Below, one piece after another: positions 1 to 7,852 of a stretch of 42,115 bases of DNA. The notes below the pieces were generated by a model that made no database searches, was not told the origin of the DNA, and saw only the letters and a program-made list of their open reading frames with translations. Positions within the stretch are counted from its first letter, which is position 1. Every line of letters begins with the position of its first letter. Location: the NCBI GenBank assembly GCA_017481225.1, contig JAFUPM010000096.1, positions 1-42,115 of the forward strand. The letters run 5' to 3'. A program made the translations under genes and the position numbers. This DNA is from Clostridia bacterium (lineage in GTDB: Bacteria > Bacillota > Clostridia > Oscillospirales > CAG-272).

Positions 1-225
1 ACGGCTTACGCGCTTTCTTCAGCGTCCTTGGAAGCTCTAAAGCTCACGGGCTTACGTGCTTTCTTCGGCGCCCTTGGAAGCACTAAACCTCACGGGCTTA
101 CGCGCTTTCTTCAGCGTCCTTGGAAGCTCTAAAGCTCACGGCTTACGTGCTTTTTTTGGCGCCCTTGGAAGCTCTAAAGCTCACGGGCTTATGTGCTTTT
201 TTTGGCGCCTTTGGAAGCCACACTC
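1..225. repeat. 46-bp tandem repeat (about five copies)
   Basis: Five imperfect copies start near 1, 46, 92, 138 and 183, with a 45-46 bp period. Each opens with a core like ACGGGCTTACGTGC and carries a CTTGGAAGCTCTAAAGCTC segment. The length alternates between 45 and 46, so no reading frame runs through cleanly; a short open frame over it is very probably not a gene. The array is cut by the left window edge. Confidence 0.85.
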
Positions 226-266
226 GCCATTAAAGAACGCAGAAGAGCTTTTAAAGAAAATGGGGT

Positions 267-320
267 AAAAGAACGCCGCACTGAGCTCGCATAAGCGTTC
301 TCCCCTGGCGGCGTTCTTTT
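267..320. terminator. Bidirectional intrinsic terminator
   Basis: A stem pairs AAAGAACGCCGC with GCGGCGTTCTTTT across a roughly 28-nt loop and has T/A runs on both sides. It ends the minus-strand gene at 326-550 and any plus-strand transcript coming from the left. Confidence 0.75.
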
Positions 321-325
321 ATGTA

Positions 326-550
326 TTAGTCGAGATTAAGGCTATTGAGCATATCGCGAAGAACCTTCGCTTCAGCGACGGTAATCGTTACGCCCTTACC
401 CATTTTCTCATGGTCGGGGGACCAGGTACGGAGGTCGTATACGGGCTCTCTCTCGTTCCAGCTGATAAGGTTGAGCTCTTTGTTCCAACCGTTATTGCCT
501 TCGCTTACCACACCGATTTTGTCAACGACTTCATACTTGATTTCAGGCAT
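326..550 (-). CDS. PC4/YdbC-family ssDNA-binding protein
   Basis: This is a 74-residue protein resembling the bacterial PC4 (transcriptional coactivator p15) family, typified by YdbC. The N-terminal half reads as curved beta strands carrying ...GWNKELNLISWNEREPVYDL, a pattern typical of the family. The C-terminal helix ('TVAEAKVLRDMLNSL') would mediate dimerisation. Family members bind single-stranded DNA without sequence preference, so a role in replication, repair or transcription is inferred. The length is normal. GGAG lies 8 nt before the ATG and a good promoter lies at 626-654. It is a single-gene unit with a terminator at 267-320. Confidence 0.75.
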   Translation of the reverse strand: MPEIKYEVVDKIGVVSEGNNGWNKELNLISWNEREPVYDLRTWSPDHEKMGKGVTITVAEAKVLRDMLNSLNLD

Positions 551-625
551 TTTGATTTCTCCTTATTAAAATAATGATTTAAAAATATTACATTTAATTA
601 TTTAAAATATTTAATAACTGATTAC

Positions 626-654
626 ATTCTAGCACATCGCACTAAAATTGTCAA
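626..654 (-). promoter_or_regulatory. Promoter of the PC4-like gene
   Basis: On the minus strand TTGACA (649-654) and TAGAAT (626-631) are separated by 17 bp. The leader of about 70 nt is AT-rich. Confidence 0.75.
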
Positions 655-751
655 GTATTATATGAAAAAACTGGCAAAAAAATGAAAAAAATTGTAAATT
701 TTTATTAAAATTATAGATATTTTAATATAATAGAAGGAAAAATTTGGATAT

Positions 752-901
752 TTGGCAAGAAAAAACTTAAAATACATCGACAAAACAGCACCGATGGCGC
801 ACTCCTACGTGTGGGACGCGAAATACGGAGTTTCACTTAAGATGCTTTTTATGAGAGTATTATATCCTTTTTCGCCCTGCTTGTGTATAGAAAAAGCTTG
901 A
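752..901 (+). CDS. Possible small protein, TTG start (49 aa)
   Basis: A plus-strand frame starts at TTG (752) about 12 nt after AGAAGGAA and reads MARKNLKYIDKTAPMAHSYV... for 49 codons to a TGA. A TATAAT hexamer lies at 726-731, without a good -35. The first 33 residues look protein-like; the tail (FSPCLCIEKA) looks like run-on sequence. It may be a broken gene start rather than a functional small gene. I do not recognise it. The rest of 551-1040 is AT-rich, and apart from the minus-strand promoter at 626-654 I see no other supported feature there. Confidence 0.3.
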   Translation: MARKNLKYIDKTAPMAHSYVWDAKYGVSLKMLFMRVLYPFSPCLCIEKA

Positions 902-1040
902 GACTTTCGGGTTTTTTATTCTGACGTCTCTTTGAGCTTTTGGGTTGCGCCTTTTGACAGAAGGTGTGTATCGGTAAATAGCGCGTAAAGAATAATAAAA
1001 TTTCTCTTTGATACGCTAATGTCACAAAGCCATTCTGCAA

Positions 1041-1081
1041 CAAAAAACCGCGTTTTGTAAAATAAAGCTTACAAAACGCGG
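1041..1081 (-). terminator. Intrinsic terminator for the serine hydrolase pair
   Basis: A perfect 13-bp stem (CCGCGTTTTGTAA with TTACAAAACGCGG) and 8-nt loop are followed, on the minus strand, by TTTTTT. It lies about 230 bp past the stop at 1306, beyond the 23-bp repeat array, so the array would be transcribed. Confidence 0.75.
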
Positions 1082-1103
1082 CAAATAATATTAAAATAGA
1101 CCT

Positions 1104-1286
1104 AAAAGCTAGTGAGCCTAATCAGCAAAAGTCGGTTGAAATAGACCTAAAAGCTAGTGAACGTAAGCCTCAAAAGCTAGTGAACGTAAGCCTCAAAAGC
1201 TAGTGAACGTAAGCCTCAAAAGCTAGTGAACGTAAGCCTCAAAAGCTAGTGAACGTAAGCCTCAAAAGCTAGTGAACGAAAGAAGC
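1104..1286. repeat. 23-bp tandem repeat array
   Basis: Six copies of a 23-bp unit (AAAAGCTAGTGAACGTAAGC plus CTC) start at 1149, 1172, 1195, 1218, 1241 and 1264. The first five are practically identical and the sixth changes at its 3' end. A diverged copy sits at 1104, and the lead-in AATAGACCTAAAAGCTAGTGA is itself present twice (near 1095 and 1140). The array ends about 20 bp from the stop codon at 1306. Confidence 0.92.
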
Positions 1287-1305
1287 AAGAGAAAATAAAT
1301 AAGTA

Positions 1306-2805
1306 TTATTTTACAGCCTTGCCGCAGAACTCGCCCTGATATTCGTTAAGGAATGCTTCTGCTGCCTTCTCAAAGTGAGCTGCCATGTAGTCGCCGTTGA
1401 AGCCGAATACACCGCTTGCTGTGCCAAGGTAGGTGTCGATAATCTTAATCTCCAGAATAAGCTTATTATCGTCGAGCCAGGCGAGGTTTACCGCGTCCTT
1501 ATACATAAAGCCGTCGGTGGTGGGTACGGAGCCGTACTCATTAGAGTAGCCAAGCTCGGGGAAGTAGCCGTAGACGTTATGGTTCACACCGAAGGGAATA
1601 ACCTTGTCGCCCTGGGCGTTGGTGTAGTGAAGCTCACCGCCTCTTTCGTCATTGAAGTCAAATCTGAAGCGAGTCCAGCCCATAACGTTGCTCTCGCACT
1701 CGTAGGTGACACCGTTTATCTTCTCGCGCAGAGGAGAGTCCTCTTCACCCTTGATGCAAGCAAGCTCGAGCTTAGCGCACGCTGCCGTATAGTCGGCATA
1801 GGCTGACTTGTCCTCGGGGAGAGGCTTGTCGCCAAGGTTATCGACTATGAAGTCGTAGAGCGCGTTGATGAGCATAGTTCTGACGGGCTTTTCGCCTGCG
1901 TCCGCGGGAGCCTGGTGGTCGGCGGTGCAAACGAACATAAAGTCTTTATCTGGCAGACAGATTGTCAGCTGGTCGCCCATACCGACGAAGGCGAAGCCGT
2001 TGCCCGGCGCACGCCAAATCTGGTAGCCGTAGCCCTCTGCATCAAGGCAATGACGGGTCCAATTGGTTCTGTTGTTTACAAGCTTCGAGGTAGCCACCTT
2101 AATGAAATCCGCATCAAGCAGCTGCTCGCCGTTCCACTTACCGCCCTGCATAAGGAGCTGACCGCCCGATGCCATATCACGGGTGGTGCAGAGAAGGGCG
2201 GAGTCGCCCCAGGCATCGCCGTTGGCACACATAAGCATTCTGGCGCTTTGGAAGGTGCCCATCTTGTTGAAGAGCTTGGATTTGAGATAATCGAGAAGCT
2301 TCATACCCGAAAGCTTCTCCGCAAGGTTTGCAAGCACCTGAGAGCCTGCGCTGTCGTACTTCCAGTAGGTGTCGGGCGCGTGAGTGTACTCTCTGCCGTG
2401 GAAGTAGTGATTGGTTCTGTCGGGGTTGCCGCAGTCAAACCATTTGGTAGGTCCGCCTGCCGTGGACATTTTCAGCATATCCTCAACGGTCAGGTTTTTA
2501 AGATGCTCGGGAATTTCACCGTTTATCTTCTCGGGGAAGTGGTCGCTGATTTTGTCATTAAAGGAGAGCTTTCCTTCTGACCTCAGAAGTCCGAGAGCCA
2601 TAGCTGTGTAGCTTTTGGTCTGGGAATACATTCTCTGCAGCGAGTCGGCGGTGAAGGGAGCCCAATAATGCTCCGCAAATATCTTGCCGTGTCTTACGAG
2701 CAGGAGAGAATGCATTATAGCGCCGCGCGCCTCAATTTTTTTTATAAACTTTTTTACGTAGGCGGAGGATATGCCCGCCTCCTCGGGAGTAATCTTTTCA
2801 AACAT
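1306..2805 (-). CDS. Serine hydrolase, beta-lactamase/class C PBP-like (paralogue 1)
   Basis: This 499-aa protein has the beta-lactamase-fold serine hydrolase pattern (PF00144). S61-Q-T-K64 supplies the nucleophile and general base, and Y150-D-S152 supplies the second motif. A third conserved block near 'FVGMGDQ' replaces the usual KTG/HxG. No signal peptide is visible, so the enzyme is probably cytoplasmic. A C-terminal domain of about 150 residues follows the catalytic domain. Family members hydrolyse esters, beta-lactams, short peptides or aminohexanoate oligomers; the substrate cannot be told here. The start follows GAGGT with 7-nt spacing. It is the second gene of a two-gene operon, 66 bp after its paralogue. 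Its terminator is at 1041-1081. Confidence 0.85.
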   Translation of the reverse strand: MFEKITPEEAGISSAYVKKFIKKIEARGAIMHSLLLVRHGKIFAEHYWAPFTADSLQRMYSQTKSYTAMALGLLRSEGKLSFNDKISDHFPEKINGEIPEHLKNLTVEDMLKMSTAGGPTKWFDCGNPDRTNHYFHGREYTHAPDTYWKYDSAGSQVLANLAEKLSGMKLLDYLKSKLFNKMGTFQSARMLMCANGDAWGDSALLCTTRDMASGGQLLMQGGKWNGEQLLDADFIKVATSKLVNNRTNWTRHCLDAEGYGYQIWRAPGNGFAFVGMGDQLTICLPDKDFMFVCTADHQAPADAGEKPVRTMLINALYDFIVDNLGDKPLPEDKSAYADYTAACAKLELACIKGEEDSPLREKINGVTYECESNVMGWTRFRFDFNDERGGELHYTNAQGDKVIPFGVNHNVYGYFPELGYSNEYGSVPTTDGFMYKDAVNLAWLDDNKLILEIKIIDTYLGTASGVFGFNGDYMAAHFEKAAEAFLNEYQGEFCGKAVK

Positions 2806-2871
2806 TGGACTTACCTCATAAAAGTACGGTTTTTAGCTGTGTTTTGCCGTAATAATCTTTGTTTTCTACTA

Positions 2872-4368
2872 TTATTCGTCTGATTTTTTGACGTGGGCGT
2901 TAGCATCTCCGACGTAGGTTTGCATAAAGTCCTCGGCAACCTTCTTCATTCTGACGGTAGCCTTGTCGCCGTTGAAGGCGAAAATAAACAAACCGTTTCC
3001 GAAATACTTGTCAATAATCTGCACGTCCAAGACAAGCTTGTCCTCCTGCCTCCAGGCAGCGGAAACAGCCGCAACGTAGGTGAAGCCGTCCGTGGTGCGA
3101 ACTCCGCCAAGCTCGTTAGAGTAGCCAAGCTCGGGGAATTTGCAGAATACGTTGTGGTTTATTCCGAAGGGAAGGTGCTTTTCACCCTGAGCATTTACGT
3201 AAACCAGCTCGCCCGTGCTTCCGTCCTCGGAGAAGCTGAAGGAAAAACTCTCAATACCCATGGGGTTCTCGTCACATACGTACTCTCTGCCGTTTAATAT
3301 GGGGCGCATAGAGGAGTCGGGCGCGCCCTGTATAGCGTAGAGCTTAAGGTCGGAGGTCTGCTCATCTAAGTATTCCTGTGCCTCGGGGTCCTCGGGCAGT
3401 GCCTCGCTGTCCATATTTTCCGCGATAAGGTCGAAGAAATAGCCGAGAATTAAATCGGCGGCGTGAGTGTGACCCTGAGTGTCTGCGGTGCAGGAGAATA
3501 TAATATCCTTGTCGGGCAGGCAAACCGTGTACTGCGAGCCCATACCGTTGAAGGCGAAGCCGTTCTGCTCGGTGCGCCAAATCTGGTAGCCGTAGCCGTG
3601 CTGATAGACGGGATGCTCGCACTCTATGTTATCCTTCTGCTTTGCGGTAGCATCGCGAAGGTACTGCTCGTTCATCAACCTCTCGCCGTTCCAGGTTCCG
3701 TAGTTCATAACGAATCTTGCGAAGGAAACCATATCGCGTGCAGTGCAGAGGAGTGCGGAGTCACCCCAGGAGTCCCCGTTCCTTGTGCGAAGCATTCTCG
3801 CGGTTTTAAAGGTGCCGAGGTGGCGGAAAATCTTCTCGTTCAAGTAGTCGAAGGTGCTCATACCCGACAGCTTCTCCACAAGGCTTGAAAGTACCTGTGA
3901 GCCTGCGCTGTCGTACTCCCAAATGGTGCCGGGATAGCGGAGCTCACCGTCCCTGTTGTGGTTAAAGTACATACGGGTTCTGTCGTCGTAATCGGTTTTA
4001 AACCATATGTCAGGCTCGCCGACGGTGGTCATAGTCAGCATCTGGCGAATTGTCTGGTTTGCAAGGTGCGAGTGGAGGGGCGTGTCTAACTTTTCGGGAA
4101 AATATTTGCTTATGGGGTCGTCAAGGGAAAGCTTTCCCTCCTCCTCAAGAAGTCCGATAGCTACTGAAGTGTAGCTCTTGGTCTGGGAGTACATTCTGTG
4201 AGTAAAGCTCTTATTAAAGGGAGCCCAATAATACTCAGCGAAAAGCTTATCGCCCTTCATCATCAGCAGACTGTGCATCTGCATTCCGCGCTTGTTAAGG
4301 TTGCGAATGAATTCCGCTACCGCAAAGGAGCTGACGCCTGCCTGCTCGGGTGTAATTTTTTCAAACAT
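2872..4368 (-). CDS. Serine hydrolase, beta-lactamase/class C PBP-like (paralogue 2)
   Basis: A 498-aa paralogue of the gene at 1306-2805, also opening MFEKITPE. In this numbering the SxxK motif is S61-Q-T-K64 and the YxS motif is Y152-D-S154, followed by a GMGSQ block. The start is placed at the ATG at 4368, which has GGAGA 8 nt upstream and matches the paralogue's N-terminus; an in-frame TTG five codons earlier overlaps that ribosome binding site and is less likely. No signal peptide is seen. It is the first gene of the operon, driven by the promoter at 4412-4440. Two near-equal copies side by side suggest local duplication followed by divergence in substrate use. Confidence 0.85.
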   Translation of the reverse strand: MFEKITPEQAGVSSFAVAEFIRNLNKRGMQMHSLLMMKGDKLFAEYYWAPFNKSFTHRMYSQTKSYTSVAIGLLEEEGKLSLDDPISKYFPEKLDTPLHSHLANQTIRQMLTMTTVGEPDIWFKTDYDDRTRMYFNHNRDGELRYPGTIWEYDSAGSQVLSSLVEKLSGMSTFDYLNEKIFRHLGTFKTARMLRTRNGDSWGDSALLCTARDMVSFARFVMNYGTWNGERLMNEQYLRDATAKQKDNIECEHPVYQHGYGYQIWRTEQNGFAFNGMGSQYTVCLPDKDIIFSCTADTQGHTHAADLILGYFFDLIAENMDSEALPEDPEAQEYLDEQTSDLKLYAIQGAPDSSMRPILNGREYVCDENPMGIESFSFSFSEDGSTGELVYVNAQGEKHLPFGINHNVFCKFPELGYSNELGGVRTTDGFTYVAAVSAAWRQEDKLVLDVQIIDKYFGNGLFIFAFNGDKATVRMKKVAEDFMQTYVGDANAHVKKSDE

Positions 4369-4411
4369 TTTAAAAGTCTCCAAAAAATATATTAAAAGCT
4401 ATGCTAAGTCT

Positions 4412-4440
4412 AGTATACTACCCCGAGCCATAAAAGTCAA
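4412..4440 (-). promoter_or_regulatory. Strong promoter of the serine hydrolase operon
   Basis: On the minus strand TTGACT (4435-4440) is 17 bp from TATACT (4412-4417). The leader to the ATG at 4368 is about 37 nt. Confidence 0.8.
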
Positions 4441-4565
4441 GGCAATTTTGAATTTATATGGATTTTGTTGATATGGCGAGAAATTATCAAGGCCGGACTG
4501 CCCCGTGTTTGTTCGGCGACCGGCTCCGTTAAGCTTTAGCTTGATTACAGTCAGTTTTTGGTATA

Positions 4566-4726
4566 GGGAAACGTAAGGCCGGGTTATACGAGACACTTTT
4601 CCGCAGCAGGGAAACGTAAGGCCTTGTCATAGGAGACGGTTTTTCTTGAGTTAGTAAGGACGATTGTGGGATAAGCAGAGGGAAGCTTTAGTGAGGTTGA
4701 TTTTGGGATAAGCAGAGAGAAGTTTT
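4566..4726. repeat. Two short degenerate tandem duplications
   Basis: GGGAAACGTAAGGCC occurs at 4566 and 4609 (43-bp period) with similar flanks. GGGATAAGCAGAG occurs at 4668 and 4705 (37-bp period). The rest of the 4441-4740 spacer shows no gene. The ACGTAAGGCC core resembles the GGCTTACGT core of the two arrays to the left. Confidence 0.6.
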
Positions 4727-4734
4727 GAGTAAAA

Positions 4735-4772
4735 TGCAAAAGAAAATCGGCTGCGCAAAACAGCCGATTTTT
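4735..4772 (-). terminator. Terminator of the DNA methyltransferase gene
   Basis: AAAATCGGCTG pairs with CAGCCGATTTT over a 7-nt loop, and a T-rich run follows on the minus strand. It lies 13 bp past the stop at 4785. Confidence 0.8.
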
Positions 4773-4784
4773 CAAAATAAAGCG

Positions 4785-6299
4785 TTATTTTTCAATTATA
4801 TGCAAAGTAGGGTTTACAATTTGGTCGCATGCAGCCACCGTTGTCTGCCTTACTGCCATAAGTCTCATACCGATATTCTCGATAATATTTCTGGGAGGAA
4901 GGGGAAGCTGTCTCATCTCCTTGGAGTTAATCTGCTTCGACTTCGAGACTATGGAAATGTATCTGTCGTAGATTGTGGAATTAAGGAGCGCGAAAAGTCC
5001 GAACGCAAGGCGCGGGCAAATCTCTGAGTTCCTGTCCTTCGTATCTATGAAGTTGATTTTGTTGTGTGTGCTGATGTAGCGGTAGGAGGGAAGCTGCGCC
5101 GCCATATAGATTGCGGAGTTAACGAATCTGTCATCGCTCTTGGCAGGCACGCGCTTGATAATAACCATATTCTTATTCTTCTGAATAAGGCTGGGATTAA
5201 TGGGCGCGAGGTACTGCCTCTTGACGGGGCGGGGGAAGCTTATCTGACCGTTAACCATAGCGGAGGGGCGGAGAAGGGGAACTGAGCCCTTGATAGGCTC
5301 GGTGAAGAGCAGACCCTCGCACTTTGAGTCTATGATAAGACCCGTGGACATCTTAAGTCCGAGACCCGAGAGAGTTTCGGGGAACTCGGAGATGTACTTG
5401 ACAATCTTCGTATCCTCCACGCTCTTGGGAAGGGTGAGAGAGCCGTCCTCCTTATCAACCACGAAGCTGTAGTCGAGGGGAGGAAGAGCCGTAAGCTCCT
5501 TGCCGCTTTCTGTTGTGGTGGTAATAGTTACGGTTTTGGGCTGAGGGCACTTGCCGTAAGCGAGAATGATATTCTTCTTCAGGGGAGTTGCGCGCTTCTC
5601 GTTTTTACGCTTGCCGACGAACAGATGAATAGCCTCCAATGCAAGAGAGGAAGCAAGCTCCTTTCTGAAGGAGGTAAGCTGAGATGCGCTTGCTACCAAG
5701 GTAGGAAGAACGGTAACGAGCTGACCGCCCTCCTCAAGGTGCTTTGCAGCAAGGCGGGCGAAAAGGAACGCCGCGCTAATCTTAAGCTGAGTGACACCGC
5801 CCACGGCCTGAGCCTCGGGAGAGGACTTGTCCAGAAGGTCTGTGGGAGGATTGCAGATTATAATGTCGTACTTATCCTCGATAACGTCGCCGGTGAAGGA
5901 GACGGTGTAATGATTTTTCGAATCGGTGAGGTAGTTCTCGTCGTAGACGGTAATATAAAGCTTGACGTCGTAGTCGTGACGGCACTTTTTCCTTATGCGC
6001 TCGAGGTTGTCCTCAAGCATAGGAACGAAGAGGGGGTCGTTTTCGTAGCAGGTAACGAATATCTGCTTACAGGAGGAGTACTTTTTACAAATCTCCTCAA
6101 TTGCCGCCGCCGCTAAAATTCCCGTGCCTGCGCCGGGTACGAGTATAGTATATACTGTCTTTGTGCTGTCAAGACGGAGCATGCTCGCCATAAGTCTGGC
6201 GTTCTCCTTCTTGGTGAAGAGTCTGCCGAGGCGGACGTTGTCGCACTTCGACCTTTCTCTTACAAGCTTTGCTGTATTTCTTACCGCAAGATTTAACAT
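4785..6299 (-). CDS. Solitary adenine-specific DNA methyltransferase, BsuBI/PstI-Eco57I-like
   Basis: A 504-aa SAM-dependent N6-adenine methyltransferase. 'LGRLFTKKENARLMASML' near residue 25-42 is the entry typical of this family. VPGAGTGIL (54-62) is motif I (SAM binding) and N150-P-P-T is catalytic motif IV, where NPPY/F is more usual. The second half, with blocks such as 'MVIIKRVPAK', 'LLNSTIYDRY' and 'INSKEMRQLPLP', resembles the target-recognition part of M.BsuBI/M.PstI-type enzymes, so a CTGCAG-like target is possible but is inference. The start at 6299 follows AGGAGA with good spacing; the frame opens further upstream without such a site. No restriction endonuclease gene adjoins it, so it may be an orphan regulatory or protective methylase. 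Confidence 0.75.
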   Translation of the reverse strand: MLNLAVRNTAKLVRERSKCDNVRLGRLFTKKENARLMASMLRLDSTKTVYTILVPGAGTGILAAAAIEEICKKYSSCKQIFVTCYENDPLFVPMLEDNLERIRKKCRHDYDVKLYITVYDENYLTDSKNHYTVSFTGDVIEDKYDIIICNPPTDLLDKSSPEAQAVGGVTQLKISAAFLFARLAAKHLEEGGQLVTVLPTLVASASQLTSFRKELASSLALEAIHLFVGKRKNEKRATPLKKNIILAYGKCPQPKTVTITTTTESGKELTALPPLDYSFVVDKEDGSLTLPKSVEDTKIVKYISEFPETLSGLGLKMSTGLIIDSKCEGLLFTEPIKGSVPLLRPSAMVNGQISFPRPVKRQYLAPINPSLIQKNKNMVIIKRVPAKSDDRFVNSAIYMAAQLPSYRYISTHNKINFIDTKDRNSEICPRLAFGLFALLNSTIYDRYISIVSKSKQINSKEMRQLPLPPRNIIENIGMRLMAVRQTTVAACDQIVNPTLHIIEK

Positions 6300-6342
6300 A
6301 ATTGTCTCTCCTGTGATTTTCTGCCTTGAAATATACACTAAT

Positions 6343-6371
6343 ATTGTAGCACAAATTTTGGAGTATTGCAA
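6343..6371 (-). promoter_or_regulatory. Promoter of the methyltransferase gene
   Basis: On the minus strand TTGCAA (6366-6371) is 17 bp from TACAAT (6343-6348). It is back to back with the plus-strand promoter at 6402-6430. Confidence 0.7.
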
Positions 6372-6401
6372 TACATTTTTCAAGTTTTTTTGCTAAAATT
6401 A

Positions 6402-6430
6402 TTGCAAATTTGCTATAAAGGTGGTATACT
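6402..6430 (+). promoter_or_regulatory. Promoter of the SbcD/YhaO-like gene
   Basis: TTGCAA (6402-6407) is 17 bp from TATACT (6425-6430). A start near 6437 makes the upstream ATG at 6444 almost leaderless and supports the ATG at 6516. Confidence 0.7.
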
Positions 6431-6515
6431 ATAATAAATAAGTATGAACACACGCCGAAAAGGCACGCGGGATATCCCGACAAAAGCAGCCGTATATCGG
6501 CGGAACGGAGCAGAA

Positions 6516-7667
6516 ATGAGCGAAAGAAACCAGGTAACACAACTTAAATTCCTCCACTGCGGAGATATTCATCTTGAGACACCCTACGCGGACCTCTCTC
6601 CGGAGAAGAGCGACGAACGCCGCCGCGGCTTGCGCGAGTCCTTTATGAAGATGATGGAGTACGTGCGCGGAAGCGGAGTAAATTACGTGCTTATAAGCGG
6701 CGACCTTTTTGAGTCCGAGTTCGCTACCAACAGAACTGCCGAGCTTCTCGTTCGCGAGTTCCGCAACTGCGCCGACACGAAGTTTATTATAGCTCCCGGC
6801 AAAAGTGACAGCTATAAGGATAACCCCATTTACACCTCGGGCAGACTCCCCTCCAACTGCTACGTATTCTCCGAGCCCACCCTTGCAAGATTTGATTTCG
6901 ACGAGGATAAGGTAACTGTCTACGGCTGGGGCTTTGAGGAGTCCTCCCTCAGCGTCAATCCCCTTTACGATAAGCAGGTTGACGATATTTCGAAAATCAA
7001 CATTGTCTGCGGCTACGCGGAGGTTGACGGCGCACTCGACTCCGAGATATGCCCCATCTCCACCGCTGACCTTAAGAGCTTCGGCGCGGATTACTATGCT
7101 CTCGGCTCCCGTCACGAGGGCGGCGAGTTCGTATCTCTCGGCGACTCAATATACGGCTACTCGGGCGCGCTCGAGTCCATAGGCTTCGATACCCCCGGCA
7201 TCGGCGGCGCAAAGCTTATAGTTGTCAAGTACAACGGCGGCGAGCTGGCTATTGACGCAAAGTATATGAGCTTTGGCAAAACCGTGTTCAGAAGCGAGAC
7301 TCTGGATATTACGGGAGTTGATACCAACAACGAGATTATCAACCGTGTCAGCCGCCTCGTAAGCGACAGAAAGTACGGCGCGGAAACTGCTCTGCGCGTT
7401 GAGCTTACGGGATATATTAATCCCAGATTTATCGTTCCGAAAAACCTCGGTAACGACGCCTTCGGTCTTTACTCCTTCGAGGTTATTGACAAGACTATGC
7501 CTCTGTTCGGTACCGAGCCCTTCAAGCGCGATATGTCGGTAAAGGGCGAGCTGTTCCGTCAGCTTCTGCCTATGCTTGAGAGTGAGGACGAGGAGGAAAG
7601 GCTTATTGCAGCCCTCGCCTTCAGAGAGGGACTTGCCGCTCTCGAGGATAGAGAGATTGATACTTAA
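6516..7667 (+). CDS. SbcD/YhaO-like calcineurin phosphoesterase homologue, metal site degraded
   Basis: This 383-aa protein (start with CGGAG 5-6 nt upstream) has the layout of the SbcD/YhaO exonuclease-type metallophosphoesterases. D17-x-H19 and G62-D63 are intact. Other metal ligands look changed: the usual GNHD reads G95-K-S-D98, the HG block near 165 reads C-G-Y, and GHxH reads G-S-R-H200. Losing the asparagine/histidine pair and one histidine of GHxH should weaken or abolish a two-metal nuclease centre, so a structural or DNA-binding role is possible. The usual partner, an SbcC/YhaN-type coiled-coil ATPase, is not next to it. The fold assignment is good and activity is doubtful. Confidence 0.7.
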   Translation: MSERNQVTQLKFLHCGDIHLETPYADLSPEKSDERRRGLRESFMKMMEYVRGSGVNYVLISGDLFESEFATNRTAELLVREFRNCADTKFIIAPGKSDSYKDNPIYTSGRLPSNCYVFSEPTLARFDFDEDKVTVYGWGFEESSLSVNPLYDKQVDDISKINIVCGYAEVDGALDSEICPISTADLKSFGADYYALGSRHEGGEFVSLGDSIYGYSGALESIGFDTPGIGGAKLIVVKYNGGELAIDAKYMSFGKTVFRSETLDITGVDTNNEIINRVSRLVSDRKYGAETALRVELTGYINPRFIVPKNLGNDAFGLYSFEVIDKTMPLFGTEPFKRDMSVKGELFRQLLPMLESEDEEERLIAALAFREGLAALEDREIDT

Positions 7668-7745
7668 ATCCACCGAGTGAGGATAAAGAGATTTGTGCTT
7701 TGTCAGCTGGGTTAAGGATAGAACGATTGATACTTAATTCCACCG
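7643..7745. repeat. Direct repeat copying the 3' end of the phosphoesterase gene
   Basis: About 33 bp around the stop codon (7643-7676, GATTGATACTTAAATCCACCG) recur at 7713-7745 with four or five changes. The downstream copy repeats the last codons plus the stop, so a small duplication of the gene end has occurred. Confidence 0.8.
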
Positions 7746-7762
7746 AAAATTCAAAAGAAGTT

Positions 7763-7797
7763 AAATATCCGCAGGACTCGTCCTGCGGATATTTTTA
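7763..7797. terminator. Terminator between convergent genes
   Basis: AAATATCCGCAGGA pairs with TCCTGCGGATATTTTT over a CTCG loop. It serves the plus-strand phosphoesterase gene and probably hpf on the other strand. Confidence 0.85.
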
Positions 7798-7852
7798 TAG
7801 AAAATGTAAATAAAGATTGGCAAAATACTCTAAAAAAACGGTTTTCGCGTTA

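Noticed and set aside
56-268. 70-codon plus-strand frame with repeated 15-residue peptide
   Set aside because: It is produced by the 46-bp tandem array. The 45/46-bp period does not keep frame over all copies, and there is no ribosome binding site.
849-1043. 64-codon minus-strand frame
   Set aside because: No ribosome binding site or promoter, low-complexity Lys/Gln/Ser sequence, and it overlaps the end of a plus-strand frame.
1104-1286. CRISPR array
   Set aside because: The 23-bp units are directly adjacent with no unique spacers. The same holds for the 22-bp and 26-bp arrays, and there are no cas genes.
1375-2580. Long plus-strand frames opposite the serine hydrolase genes
   Set aside because: They are antisense shadows of well-supported minus-strand genes, with no ribosome binding sites or family resemblance. 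The same reasoning applies to the long frames opposite serC, nagB and the oxidoreductase.
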